Notes: generated by a model from the letters alone, not told the origin. Counted from the stretch's first letter, positions 1 to 7,862 are shown. The stretch is 14,469 nucleotides of DNA from JBHHYR01 sp046757585 (GCA_046757585.1 JBHHYR010000091.1:1-14469), one strand, 5' to 3'. Numbers and translations are program-made.

Positions 1-1882
1 ATTCTTCCTCAGGCTTCACCGTAACGGTCGTTTCCAGCATGGACAGGGGCGCAGGATCGAGTGGGGTGCGGGCGCGGCCGACCTTGGCGAGGGCATGTTG
101 TACTTCGGGGACAGTCAGAATCAGTTTGTTCGTTTGCTGGGCCACCGCCTGTGCCTCGGTGATCGAGACGCCGGGTAGCAGGGATGGCATGTAGAGCAGG
201 TCACCCTCATTGAGGGGGGGGATGAACTCGGAACCGAGCCGCTCGTAGGGGATGATCGTCAACGCCAACACGGCGGCCACGATCCCCAAGACCACCCACC
301 GGAGCTTGAGCGCCCACCGGAGGACGGGACGGTAGACCCAGATCAGAAACCGGTTGATGGGGTTCTTTGTCTCGGGGAGGATGCGCCCGCGGATCAGGTA
401 TCCCATGAGCACCGGCACGACCGTGACCGACAAGCATGCGGCGCCTGCCATGGAATAGGTCTTGGTGAAAGCCAAGGGGGAGAACATCCGCCCCGACTGG
501 CCGGTGAGAGCGAACACCGGGAGAAAGGATACTGCGATGATCGTCAGCGAGTAGAAGAGGGCTGGCCCAACCTCCTTGGTGGCATCGACAATGATGTCCC
601 AGTGCGGCTTTTTGCCACGGTCCCGCTCCAGATGCTTGTGTGCATTCTCGATCATCACGATCGCGCCGTCCACCATTGCGCCAATGGCGATCGCAATCCC
701 TCCGAGGGACATGATGTTGGCTCCCAACCCCTGATAGTACATGACGGTCATGGCGATTAAGATCCCGACCGGAAGCGTGAAGATGGCCACGAACGCCGAG
801 CGCAGGTGCAGGAGGAAGATGATGCACACGATGGCCACGATCACACTCTCTTCGATGAGCTTGCCACGCAGGGTGTGCTGTGCGCGGTGAATGAGCGCAG
901 ACCGATCGTAAATAGGGACGATCTCGACCCCTGGAGGGAGCCCAGGCTTCAGCTGCTCGATCTTCTCCTTGACGCGGTGGATGACGTCGAGTGGATTGTT
1001 CCAGTAACGCATCTCGATGATGCCAACCACCGCTTCGCCGTCCGTGTCGAGCTGCACCGCGCCGCGCCGGATGTCCGGCCCGAGGCGCACGTCCGCGACG
1101 TCGCGGACCAGGATCGGGGTGCCGTTCATGTCCACCCCGAGTGGGACGTGTTCAACGTCTTCGACCTTCTGGATATAGCCGATTCCCTCCACCATGTACT
1201 CGGTTTCGGCGTACTCGACGACACGACCGCCGACGTCGTTGTTGCTGCGGCGAATCGCGCTGATGACCTTGCTCAGCGGCAAGTCGTATGCCAGCAGCTT
1301 GTTCGGATCGACCGTCACCTGGTACTGCTTCACGAAACCCCCCGCCGTTGCCACGTTGGCCACGCCAGGCACGGTCTGCAGCTGATAGCGCACGAACCAA
1401 TCCTGCACGCTCCGTAGTTCGGACAGGTCGTGTGTCCCGGTACGGTCGACCAGCGCGTACTCGAAGACCCAGCCGACCGCAGTGGCGTCCGGGCCGAGCA
1501 CCGGCGTGACACCGGAGGGGAGCTGGTTTTGCACGAAGCTCAGATACTCGAGCACGCGGCTGCGGGCCCAGTAGATGTCGGTCCCGTCCTTGAAGATGAT
1601 GTAGACGAACGACAAGCCGAAATAGGAATAGCCGCGCACCACCTTCGCGTTGGCCACGGCCAGCATCGTGGTGGTGATCGGGTAGGTCACCTGGTCTTCC
1701 ACGATCTGCGGCGGCTGCCCGGGCCATTCGGTGAAGATGATGACCTGGACGTCACTGACGTCCGGGATCGCGTCGACCGGAATATTGCGGAAAGCATACA
1801 CCCCGGCGCCGATTACCGCGGCAGTGAACAGCAGAACCAAGAACTGATTCCGCACTGAGCCTTCGATAATTCGTTCCAGCAT
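1..1882 (-). CDS. cusA: CusA-type Cu(I)/Ag(I) RND efflux transporter (C-terminus off window)
   Basis: Inner-membrane proton-driven RND subunit that exports Cu(I)/Ag(I) through the CusCBA complex. The frame opens with ATG at 1882 (MLERIIEGSVRNQF) and stays open to the left edge, giving 627 residues of a family usually about 1040. Visible are the first transmembrane helix and the periplasmic porter region. The TM4 motif GAMVDGAIVMIEN has Met403, Asp405, Met410 and Glu412 at the same residue numbers as E. coli CusA. After an apparent 8-residue gap, Met478, Met565 (LLYMPS) and Met615 line up with the E. coli metal-relay methionines 486, 573 and 623; this numbering is my inference from offsets. 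These methionines argue for the Cu/Ag branch rather than the Zn/Co/Cd (CzcA) branch. The start lies 5 nt after the cusB stop, with an AGGAG ribosome site inside the last cusB codons, so translation is probably coupled. Confidence 0.95.
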   Translation of the reverse strand, partial: MLERIIEGSVRNQFLVLLFTAAVIGAGVYAFRNIPVDAIPDVSDVQVIIFTEWPGQPPQIVEDQVTYPITTTMLAVANAKVVRGYSYFGLSFVYIIFKDGTDIYWARSRVLEYLSFVQNQLPSGVTPVLGPDATAVGWVFEYALVDRTGTHDLSELRSVQDWFVRYQLQTVPGVANVATAGGFVKQYQVTVDPNKLLAYDLPLSKVISAIRRSNNDVGGRVVEYAETEYMVEGIGYIQKVEDVEHVPLGVDMNGTPILVRDVADVRLGPDIRRGAVQLDTDGEAVVGIIEMRYWNNPLDVIHRVKEKIEQLKPGLPPGVEIVPIYDRSALIHRAQHTLRGKLIEESVIVAIVCIIFLLHLRSAFVAIFTLPVGILIAMTVMYYQGLGANIMSLGGIAIAIGAMVDGAIVMIENAHKHLERDRGKKPHWDIIVDATKEVGPALFYSLTIIAVSFLPVFALTGQSGRMFSPLAFTKTYSMAGAACLSVTVVPVLMGYLIRGRILPETKNPINRFLIWVYRPVLRWALKLRWVVLGIVAAVLALTIIPYERLGSEFIPPLNEGDLLYMPSLLPGVSITEAQAVAQQTNKLILTVPEVQHALAKVGRARTPLDPAPLSMLETTVTVKPEEE

Positions 1883-1887
1883 GAGCC

Positions 1888-3384
1888 CTACTCCTGTGCC
1901 CCGCCGTGGGTCATGCCGTGCATCCAAGCTGCCGTTGGCGGTGCTGCCGCCGTGGCTGGCATGCGAGCTGCCGCTGGCGGTGTCGCCGACATGCCTGGCA
2001 TGCCGCCTGCCGCTGCCGGTGTTGCGGCCATGCCGGGCATACCTGTCGCGGCTGCGGGCGTTTTTGACATGCCCGGCATCCCCACAGACGCCGCGCCGGC
2101 TTGGTCCTCCGACGTGGCAGCGAGCATCTTGCTGATTGCTGATTGGAGGCTGCTCTCGGAGTTGATGAGGAACTGAGCCGAGGTCACGACGCGTTCCCCT
2201 TCCTGCAGTCCATCGAGGACTTCGAAGTCGTCACCCACCTGGGCGCCCAGCCGGAGATCGCGAGGGGCGAAGCGCCCGCCGTCGAGTGCCACCAGGGCTA
2301 TGTTGCGCTTACCGGTACGGATAACCGCCTGGATGGGGACGGCCAACCCCTCGCGAGCCACTGCGCTATGCAGCTCTACGTTGGCCCACATGTCGGGTTT
2401 GAGAGCGAAATCCGCACTGTTGGAAAACTCCATCCGGACCTGGAGCGTCCGAGTCATGTTCTTCAGATATGGATAGATGTAGACGACCGTGCCGTGGTAA
2501 GATGCTCCCGGCTGATACGCCAGCGTCATGGTTGCCGGCTGGCCGATTTGCAGCCATGGCGCCTCGTACTCATAGATGTCGGCGTACACCCATACGGTGG
2601 AGATATCAGCGATCGTGTAGATGCTCTGGCCCGGCTGCACGTAGCCACCTTCCGGAATGTTTTTCTTCACGATGATCCCCTTGAAGGGCGCGTGCAGCAC
2701 CATGGTCCGGGTGATCTCGCCACGCTCGCGCAGCGCCTTGATCTGGCGCTCGGTGATGTTCCAGTACCGCAGCCGTGTCTTAGCGGCTTGCACCAGACCT
2801 TCGGAGCCGGCAATGGCTTCATCGAGCGCGCTATCTTTCAGTCGCCCGCGATAGCGCAAAGCGATCAAGTATTCCTCTTGGGTGGCGACGAGCTCCGGGC
2901 TGTAGATCGCGAGCAGCCGCTCTCCCTTTCTGACCACCTGCCCGGGGAAGTTGACGTGCTGCTCTTCGATCCAGCCGCCAAGCTTCGGTGCGACGTGACG
3001 GACCTTCTGTTCATCGTAGGCAATCCGTCCTACCGTGCGGATGTCACGGCTAAGGCGCTTGCGCGCGACCACCGCGGTTTTGACGCCAATGTTCTGGATC
3101 GTCACCGGATCGATCTTTACCATGCCCGGCGGCCCCGCTGACTGCTCCCCGGCGTAGACCGGGACGAGATCCATTCCCATGGAGTCTTTGCCGGGCGCTT
3201 GCGCGATGAACGTTGGATCCATCGGCGACTTCCAATAAAGGATTTTTCGCTCGCTCCCTGCCGCGGCCGGGGCGGCGGTGGGCTGCTCCGCTTGTGCGGT
3301 AGCGCTCCGATCGGTGCATGCGGTGAGCGAGAGGCTGAGTGCACATGCGAGCGTGAATTGTACCGCTGCCCTGTTCATCGTCAT
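1888..3384 (-). CDS. cusB: CusB-type periplasmic adaptor (membrane fusion protein) with Met-rich C-terminal tail
   Basis: Periplasmic adaptor linking CusA to the outer-membrane channel. 498 residues. A lipobox LTAC (Cys23) suggests a lipoprotein. Residues 48-77 form the CusB-type heavy-metal-binding segment (YWKSPMDP ... SMGMDLVPVY). Next come the biotinyl-lipoyl-like half-motifs and helical hairpin (about 115-250), the beta-barrel (VWVYADIYEYE onwards) and the membrane-proximal domain to about 415. Residues 435-498 are a Met-rich repeat tail not typical of CusB. The start is ambiguous. ATG at 3384 overlaps the cusC stop as ATGA but is only 3 nt from GGAGG; ATG at 3378 has a better 9-nt spacing. 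Either keeps the signal peptide. The family is certain; the tail's metal binding is inferred. Confidence 0.95.
   Translation of the reverse strand: MTMNRAAVQFTLACALSLSLTACTDRSATAQAEQPTAAPAAAGSERKILYWKSPMDPTFIAQAPGKDSMGMDLVPVYAGEQSAGPPGMVKIDPVTIQNIGVKTAVVARKRLSRDIRTVGRIAYDEQKVRHVAPKLGGWIEEQHVNFPGQVVRKGERLLAIYSPELVATQEEYLIALRYRGRLKDSALDEAIAGSEGLVQAAKTRLRYWNITERQIKALRERGEITRTMVLHAPFKGIIVKKNIPEGGYVQPGQSIYTIADISTVWVYADIYEYEAPWLQIGQPATMTLAYQPGASYHGTVVYIYPYLKNMTRTLQVRMEFSNSADFALKPDMWANVELHSAVAREGLAVPIQAVIRTGKRNIALVALDGGRFAPRDLRLGAQVGDDFEVLDGLQEGERVVTSAQFLINSESSLQSAISKMLAATSEDQAGAASVGMPGMSKTPAAATGMPGMAATPAAAGGMPGMSATPPAAARMPATAAAPPTAAWMHGMTHGGAQE
1891..2082 (-). repeat. Met-rich tandem repeat encoding the CusB tail (about 39-bp units)
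   Basis: Five consecutive units of 13 codons (the last of 12) end cusB. In protein they read GMPGMSKTPAAAT, GMPGMAATPAAAG, GMPGMSATPPAAA, RMPATAAAPPTAA and WMHGMTHGGAQE. The first three keep a GMPGM core; the later units are degenerate, and the last adds His. The spacing is an exact multiple of three, so copy-number change would keep the frame. Confidence 0.9.
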
Positions 3385-4760
3385 TTTCCTCCAGATCCTT
3401 TCGTGAGGCGCGCTAGCCGCTCGCCGACGGCGCGCTCGAGGTCGGCGACCCCCCGCTGGTAGTTGCGTACGGCCCGGTCGCGTTCCAACTGCACGTCTTC
3501 GAGGGACTTGAGGCTGTCGATCAAGGTGAGAAAGTCGACGACGCCGGTCTGGTAGCCGGCGCGCGCCGCGCCGATACGTTCCTGTGTCTGCGGGATCAAC
3601 GTGGTCCGGTAGATCCGTTCTGTGCGTGCGGCGACACGGACCGCCTCATACGCGCGCTGCACCTGGTCGAACACGCGGTTGGTGAGATCCTGCCGGCGCG
3701 ATTCTTCTTGCAGGACCCGAGCGCGCATTTCATGAATTCCCGCCTGCACCCGGTTGATCCAGATCGGGATGGAGAAGCCAAGCTTCGCCATGAAGATGTC
3801 GTGTCCGTCTTTGGAAAAAACGGGATTGGTGCCGCCGGTGACCTCCGTGTACTGTGCACCGACGGTGAAATCCGGTAGATAGTCCATTTGGGCGAGGCGG
3901 AGCGACTGCCGGCTTGCTTCGACAGAGTGGTCTTGCGCCTTCAACTCCGGCCGCGCCGCCGCTGCGCTGTCGACGAGATCTCGCAGAGGGGTCGTGATCT
4001 CCTCCGCATGGAGATCGGCCGGAGGGCCGATCGGTGCCCGTGGGGAGCGATCGAGCAACGCGTTCAGTGCTCCCAGTGCCGTCTCGCGATCCCCTTCGAA
4101 AACCACCCGTTCCGTTGCCAGGCGGCTCAGCTGCTCCTGAGCGAGGATGACATCCTGTTGCGCGGCGCGACCGACGCGGTACTTCGCGTCCGCGATGGCG
4201 GCGAACTGACGTGTCAGGTCGGTGGTCTCGGCGTTGATGTCGAGAGAGCGTATCGCGAGGTAGTAATCCGCATAGCGTGCCCGCACCTGACGCGAGATTT
4301 CCTGGACGGTGGCCTGCAAGCGCTCGTAGACGGCGCGGGCTTGCTGGTCTGCGATGTTTCCGCGCAAGGTGAGCTTGCCCGGAAAGGGAATGGCCTGGGA
4401 GACGCCAAGTGAGTTCGCCTGGGGGCCCGCTCGGGTCTCGGGCATGTTCCCGGTATCGGGGTCGTACGTCACCAGAGGATTGACGTAGGCACGCTCCTGG
4501 GTGATGCGCTGGCGGGCAGCGTCCCAAGCATGCTGGGCGCTGCGAATCGCCGGGTTGTGCTGCGCTGCGTACTGGGTCACCACCGCGAGCGAAGGATGTG
4601 CTTGCAAGGCATTCTCGCTCACCACGCCCGTCTCGTCGTCTGTGGTGGCTCCGCCCTCCGCGTGGAAAGAAACGGTTTGGGCGTAACCAGTGCAAGCGTG
4701 CAGCAGCAGTACGGCAGAGGCGGTGCGCCGGAGGCGCTTTGTGAGACGGAGACCCTTCAT
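3381..4760 (-). CDS. cusC: CusC-like TolC-family outer-membrane efflux protein
   Basis: Outer-membrane channel of the Cu/Ag efflux complex. 459 residues, normal for the family. The N-terminal signal peptide ends near TGYA/QTVS. A Cys at LLLHAC could be a lipobox, but His at -2 is atypical. Two outer-membrane-efflux repeats follow: the first around HNPAIRSAQ, with QAIPFPGKL (the family's SQxIPfPGKL element), and the second after ARPELKAQ, with a closing YQTGVVDFLTLIDS segment. Long helical stretches match the alpha-barrel. ATG at 4760 follows a clear GGAGGT ribosome site (8 nt). The stop overlaps the first possible cusB ATG. It is the first gene of the cus operon, so its upstream region should carry the operon promoter. 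Confidence 0.93.
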   Translation of the reverse strand: MKGLRLTKRLRRTASAVLLLHACTGYAQTVSFHAEGGATTDDETGVVSENALQAHPSLAVVTQYAAQHNPAIRSAQHAWDAARQRITQERAYVNPLVTYDPDTGNMPETRAGPQANSLGVSQAIPFPGKLTLRGNIADQQARAVYERLQATVQEISRQVRARYADYYLAIRSLDINAETTDLTRQFAAIADAKYRVGRAAQQDVILAQEQLSRLATERVVFEGDRETALGALNALLDRSPRAPIGPPADLHAEEITTPLRDLVDSAAAARPELKAQDHSVEASRQSLRLAQMDYLPDFTVGAQYTEVTGGTNPVFSKDGHDIFMAKLGFSIPIWINRVQAGIHEMRARVLQEESRRQDLTNRVFDQVQRAYEAVRVAARTERIYRTTLIPQTQERIGAARAGYQTGVVDFLTLIDSLKSLEDVQLERDRAVRNYQRGVADLERAVGERLARLTKGSGGK

Positions 4761-4824
4761 ATGTACACCTCCGCTTCACTAGCCCGGTGCTCGGCATTTG
4801 TCTTCATAAGCTTCCCTTCCTCAG

Positions 4825-4876
4825 AGCTGGTACTCATCAATCGTCAGCTGGTGCCTCTTCGTGACTCATCCGTCAC
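4825..4876 (-). promoter_or_regulatory. Repeat-rich upstream region of the cus operon, possible regulator-binding sites
   Basis: Between the cusC start and the preceding gene there are two AGCTGGT copies (4825-4831 and 4846-4852) exactly 21 bp, two helical turns, apart. There is also an inverted GTGAC...GTCAC pair (4861-4865/4872-4876). The words ACTCATCAATCGTCA (4832-4846) and ACTCATCCGTCA (4864-4875) look like a second, imperfect direct repeat. Direct repeats at helical spacing are typical of OmpR/CusR-type response-regulator sites. No regulator of that type is in the window and no convincing -35/-10 pair was identified, so the role is inferred. Confidence 0.3.
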
Positions 4877-4937
4877 ACCGGCGGCACGCTGAAAAATCTC
4901 GCGGCCAGCATGCCAGCTGCGGCGTTGAAGTGAGCAA

Positions 4938-4988
4938 GCGAATCTAGAGCAATGCGCGGCACCCTGCGCCGCAATGCTTCAGATTCGC
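4938..4988 (-). terminator. Long imperfect inverted repeat after a secreted-protein gene (terminator-like)
   Basis: Perfect 8-bp arms GCGAATCT (4938-4945) and AGATTCGC (4981-4988) enclose further pairing (AGCA/TGCT and GCGGC/GCCGC around an ACCCTGC loop). It begins 13 nt after the stop of the gene at 5002-5433 and precedes the cus promoter region. It lacks a T-run on either strand, so it may be a transcript-stabilising hairpin rather than an intrinsic terminator. Confidence 0.4.
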
Positions 4989-5001
4989 AGAGATCAGCGA
5001 A

Positions 5002-5433
5002 TCAAATGAGGAGCGTGACGTTGCGAAGGTAAGCCGGTGGCCCATGCGTGCCGGCCAGCGCGACCCGATTGTGCGGGAGGAAAAGACCGTGCGGGACAGC
5101 TACGTGCACACCAGCAGGCATGGCCGGTAGCACGCCAAGGAGATCGACTGCGGAGGACGCGGTCGTCACGCGCACATGGCGCCTGCCTGCTAGATCGCAG
5201 CAGGAGCGAGCCGCCGCCCTTCTGTGGCAGCGCCCGTGCCGTTCAGCCGGTGCACCCTGAACTGAACGACTGTGGGCAGCATCAGCGTGCGCCGCGACTA
5301 CTGCAGGGCCACCGCAACAGCCCCTGTGCGCGGTTGGGTTTCCCATGCACCGCGGGGCGATGTACGGTAACCACGCGACCGCTAGCACAATGGGGATCGC
5401 CCGGCATCCCCGCATTTTCCGCACGCGATTCAT
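5002..5433 (-). CDS. Small secreted Cys/His-rich protein of unknown function (paralog 1)
   Basis: 143 residues starting MNRVRKMRGCR. A signal-peptide-like hydrophobic stretch (AIPIVLAVAWLPYIAP) is followed by a Cys/His-rich mature part with two CC pairs and several His residues. It ends in the motif GPPAYLRNVTLLI. I do not recognise the family with confidence; small Cys/His-rich secreted proteins next to copper-efflux operons are common, so metal binding in the periplasm is plausible but inferred. ATG at 5433 is preferred over an upstream in-frame extension because GGAAGG lies just before it and the signal peptide begins there. It is a clear paralog of the frameshifted gene at 6734-7175: the same N-terminal block (CRxIPxVLAVAWLPY) and the same C-terminal motif. 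Confidence 0.7.
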   Translation of the reverse strand: MNRVRKMRGCRAIPIVLAVAWLPYIAPRCMGNPTAHRGCCGGPAVVAAHADAAHSRSVQGAPAERHGRCHRRAAARSCCDLAGRRHVRVTTASSAVDLLGVLPAMPAGVHVAVPHGLFLPHNRVALAGTHGPPAYLRNVTLLI

Positions 5434-5645
5434 TCTGCCTTCCGACGCATTGCCGCAGGGTGGCTTGAATCCGCCCAAGCTACAACAGTCGCTCCCCTAC
5501 GCTGCGCATCGACTACCTTCTCGTATCAGCTACAGGCATCGATTCCAAGAGGCACGAAATTCGTCTTTCTTCGGAAATCGCACGGGTACCCCTCTGGAAT
5601 GTTCCACACCCTGGCACAATCATTCCACCTCGTGGGTGCCGGTAA

Positions 5646-6074
5646 TCAGTCGGCCTTCTCTGCCAGGTCGATCCGATCGACGAGGATGAACCCGGTGGTC
5701 GGGTAATACTTGCCGTGAACGGTCACTTTCTTGTCATGCAACTTCCCCGAATTAATTTGCTTCAAGACGGCCTCCGTGCCGGCCAGCAATGGATGGATCA
5801 TCGTGTTCCCATCCATCGACAGGGCGTGGTGATGCCCCTTCTTTTCACACTGCTTCATCGCACCGGGACCGGGCGTGAGGTCACACTGTAGACAGACCAG
5901 CTTGCCGGTGTATTTGCTGACGTGCATGTCAATTGGTCCTGCGTACGCGGTAATCATCGATGAAGATGAGCCGCGCTGGGACAAATGTTCCTCGCTCCAA
6001 GCCGGGCTGCCACCCAAAATCGCCATAGCGAGGCCGCCCAGTACGACTCCGATCGGCACGTAATGATGGTTCAT
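5646..6074 (-). CDS. Secreted OB-like Cys/His protein, putative periplasmic metal-binding protein
   Basis: 142 residues from ATG 6074, which has a strong AGGAGG site 7 nt upstream. A longer form starting at 6098 would run over that site. The signal peptide (about residues 1-27, ending SPAWS) is followed by a mature domain with Cys61-x2-Cys64, Cys76, a His81-His83 triplet and His94 (MIHPLL). It ends in an OB-fold-like beta segment, KKVTVHGKYYPTTGF. The CxxC...C...HHH arrangement looks like a metal site. I know similar secreted proteins only as uncharacterised, so no reaction is assigned. It lies 62 nt downstream of the helical protein gene, in the same direction, probably in one transcript. 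Confidence 0.75.
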   Translation of the reverse strand: MNHHYVPIGVVLGGLAMAILGGSPAWSEEHLSQRGSSSSMITAYAGPIDMHVSKYTGKLVCLQCDLTPGPGAMKQCEKKGHHHALSMDGNTMIHPLLAGTEAVLKQINSGKLHDKKVTVHGKYYPTTGFILVDRIDLAEKAD

Positions 6075-6136
6075 GATTGGTCCTCCTTCTCCCGGCATGC
6101 CGCCGGGTGTGCAATTGGCCCCAAACAGCTTCGTGG

Positions 6137-6550
6137 CTATTTTCCCTTGGACTGTAATGCCTTCGCGACCTTCTCATGCTGCTGAGCCAAACCCTCAAAC
6201 TGCTTCTGCTGCCGCTTGTAGGTTTGGATCAGCGCCTCGCAATGGCGGCGCATGTGCTCCTTACTCTTGCCTGCAACGCGCGCATATGATTGCAACATGG
6301 CCTCGTGCCGCTTGACTTGTCGGAGCGCGGCGGCAGCCTGTGCGTGATAATAGGTCGCCAGCGCAGACTGGTCCGCTGCCGTTTTCGCCGTAACGATACG
6401 TCGGGAAACGTTTTCATCAGTCACTGCCGCGACTGCATCCGCCTCGGCACGCCAAGCTGTTCCTGCGAGCAGCAACACCGCGACACTGGCCAGTAAGATG
6501 CTGCTGGCACGACTCCACTTTCTCTGGGCTTGTGCAGCTTTTCTTTCCAT
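6137..6550 (-). CDS. Small membrane-anchored or secreted helical protein, unknown function
   Basis: 137 residues from ATG 6550 (MERKAAQ), preceded by GGAGGAG with about 9 nt spacing. A TTG start at 6568 would overlap this site and is less likely. Residues 14-38 are hydrophobic (SILLASVAVLLLAGTAW), acting as signal peptide or anchor. The rest is an amphipathic helix rich in Ala, Gln, Lys and His. It includes YYHAQAAAALRQVKRHEAM and one Cys in EHMRRHCEAL, with a coiled-coil-like QQKQFEGLAQQHEKVAKAL end. This resembles uncharacterised periplasmic helical proteins seen near metal-resistance genes. Role unknown. Confidence 0.7.
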   Translation of the reverse strand: MERKAAQAQRKWSRASSILLASVAVLLLAGTAWRAEADAVAAVTDENVSRRIVTAKTAADQSALATYYHAQAAAALRQVKRHEAMLQSYARVAGKSKEHMRRHCEALIQTYKRQQKQFEGLAQQHEKVAKALQSKGK

Positions 6551-6733
6551 GGGAACTGTCTCCTCCAAGTTAGTGGGCTTCCTCCTTGCCCGGTCTCTCC
6601 TTTGATGACTCAGGTATACCCCGTTCTTCGACCACCGCGGCCCGGATTACGTTGAGATCCTGCGCCGGGTGAGCGGGCGTGATCGCGCCCTACGTCGGGC
6701 GTAACCCAGCGCGTGTAGAATTCAGGGGACTTG

Positions 6734-7175
6734 CTAAATACGGAGGGTGAGGTTGCAGAGGTAGACCGGCCGGCCATACGCGACAGCCAGCGTCAAGCGG
6801 TCGCGCGGGGGTAATAGCTCCGGTGGAGCGAGCGGCGGCGTCACTATGGGTAGAGGGGGCGGAAAATCCGGAGGCGTTCGCGGGCGGAGCTGGCGAAGTC
6901 GCCTGGATCGCGCACGTGCCGCTGAGATCGAAACAGCTGTGCGCCGGCCCGCGTGTGTGATCCGCGCCCTGGTGAGAGGTCGCGAGCGTCGCCGTGGCAT
7001 CGGAAGGCCCGCCTGCGTGGCCACCGTGCGCATGGTTTGCAACGGACCTGACACAGCAGCCCGCGGGGGCGAACGGGTTGGCAATGCAACGCGTGCCCAC
7101 GTACGGCAGCCAAGCCACCGCCAGCACCACAGGGATCACCCGGCACCGCCGGATCTTGCGCAGGGAGTTCATCAT
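6734..7175 (-). pseudogene. Small secreted Cys/His-rich protein, paralog 2, frameshifted
   Basis: Starts at ATG 7175 or 7172 (MNSLRKIRRCRVIPVVLAVAWLPYV), with a signal peptide and a Cys/His-rich segment (CCVRSVANHAHGGHAGG). After about residue 100 the original frame loses family character and runs to a stop at 6690. The next frame supplies the expected ending, RLTLAVAYGRPVYLCNLTLRI, and stops at 6734. Joining the frames near 6865-6900 gives 65 residues after the conserved DL, against 64 in paralog 1, so one extra base (or two missing) lies there. It could be a real pseudogene, a recoded gene or an assembly error. The ribosome site is weak (AAAGG). Confidence 0.65.
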
Positions 7176-7350
7176 GCCTTTGCCGAACCGTCTCGTTCGA
7201 CACATGGATCAATTACCTTGCCAGGAAGCGAAGCAACGGACTTCGCGAATAACAAGCAGGGCATTTCCGATTTCTGGGAACACGCCGGCGCGGCGCTTTC
7301 AAATCTTGCAAAGCGCAGGTGGACGTAGCACCTGCGGCGTTCCAGGTTGG

Positions 7351-7374
7351 CAGAGTGGGGTGGACCCCATTCTG
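7351..7374 (-). terminator. Hairpin downstream of merR
   Basis: CAGAG-TGGGGT-GG-ACCCCA-TTCTG forms an 11-bp stem with one mismatch on the minus strand and a 2-nt centre. It lies 35 nt past the merR stop. No T-run follows, so terminator function is tentative; it at least marks the boundary between merR and the secreted-protein cluster. Confidence 0.4.
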
Positions 7375-7408
7375 CGACAGTTTTCGGGCTCGGATAAGTT
7401 AATGCGGT

Positions 7409-7819
7409 TTATGGATTTCCATCGGCATCCAGGGCTTCGAGAATTGGGCAATTGCTGATGGGTACCGCCCCGGCACACTGGGCAACCAGCTTCGAAAGCG
7501 CGTGCTTCATTGCACGCAGGGAGCGGATTTTTTGCTCGATATCGTCGATCTTGGCGGTTGCCCGCTTGCGGACGTCTTCACACCGTGAGCGGGGCGCCGC
7601 ACGCAACGAGAGCAGTTCCTTGATTTCTCGCAAGGAGAAGCCGAGTTCCTGTGCGCGCTTGATGAAGCGCACGCGCCGCACGGCGTCTGCCGGATACAGA
7701 CGGTAGTTCGCCACGCTCCGCGGTGGCTTGTTCAAGAGGCCGCGGCGCTCGTAGTAGCGCAGCGTCTCAATACGAACGTCTCCCTGGGCAGCGACTTCGC
7801 CGATGGTCAGTCCATGCAT
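7409..7819 (-). CDS. merR: MerR-family metal-responsive activator, mercury type
   Basis: 136 residues. The N-terminal winged helix (LTIGEVAAQGDVRIETLRYYERRGLL) is followed by NYRLYP and the long dimerisation helix. Metal-ligand cysteines are Cys80, Cys115 and Cys124. Their separations (35 and 9) are identical to Cys82/117/126 of Tn501/Tn21 MerR, and the last two sit in QCAGAVPISNCPILEAL. This favours Hg(II), though related Pb or Cd sensors cannot be excluded. The family twists DNA between a -35 and -10 separated by 19-20 bp; such a promoter lies directly upstream (7831-7862), so the gene is probably autoregulated. Start ATG 7819 is preceded by AGGAAGGAAG. Two further matching operators lie at 10243-10274 and 11098-11129. 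Confidence 0.93.
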   Translation of the reverse strand: MHGLTIGEVAAQGDVRIETLRYYERRGLLNKPPRSVANYRLYPADAVRRVRFIKRAQELGFSLREIKELLSLRAAPRSRCEDVRKRATAKIDDIEQKIRSLRAMKHALSKLVAQCAGAVPISNCPILEALDADGNP

Positions 7820-7830
7820 TCTTCCTTCCT

Positions 7831-7862
7831 AGCATACACCCCGTTGCATGGTAGGGAGTCAA
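7831..7862 (-). promoter_or_regulatory. MerR-type promoter/operator in front of merR
   Basis: Minus-strand -35 TTGACT (7862-7857), 20-bp spacer, -10 TATGCT (7836-7831). The spacer carries a dyad-like element; on the plus strand it reads CCCCGTTGCATGGTAGGGAG (7839-7858). A 20-bp spacer is the hallmark of MerR-family targets. Predicted initiation near 7824 leaves only about 5 nt before the merR ATG, so the merR transcript may be nearly leaderless. Confidence 0.75.

Noticed and set aside
806..1417. Plus-strand open frame opposite cusA
   Set aside because: Antisense to the conserved cusA frame and without recognisable features.
2143..3141. Long plus-strand open frame (332 codons) opposite cusB
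   Set aside because: Entirely antisense to a clear CusB. GC-rich coding DNA commonly leaves such open antisense frames, and it has no family features.
5612..5627. Sigma-54-like TGGCAC element on the plus strand
   Set aside because: The GC of the -12 box is missing and no plus-strand gene follows.
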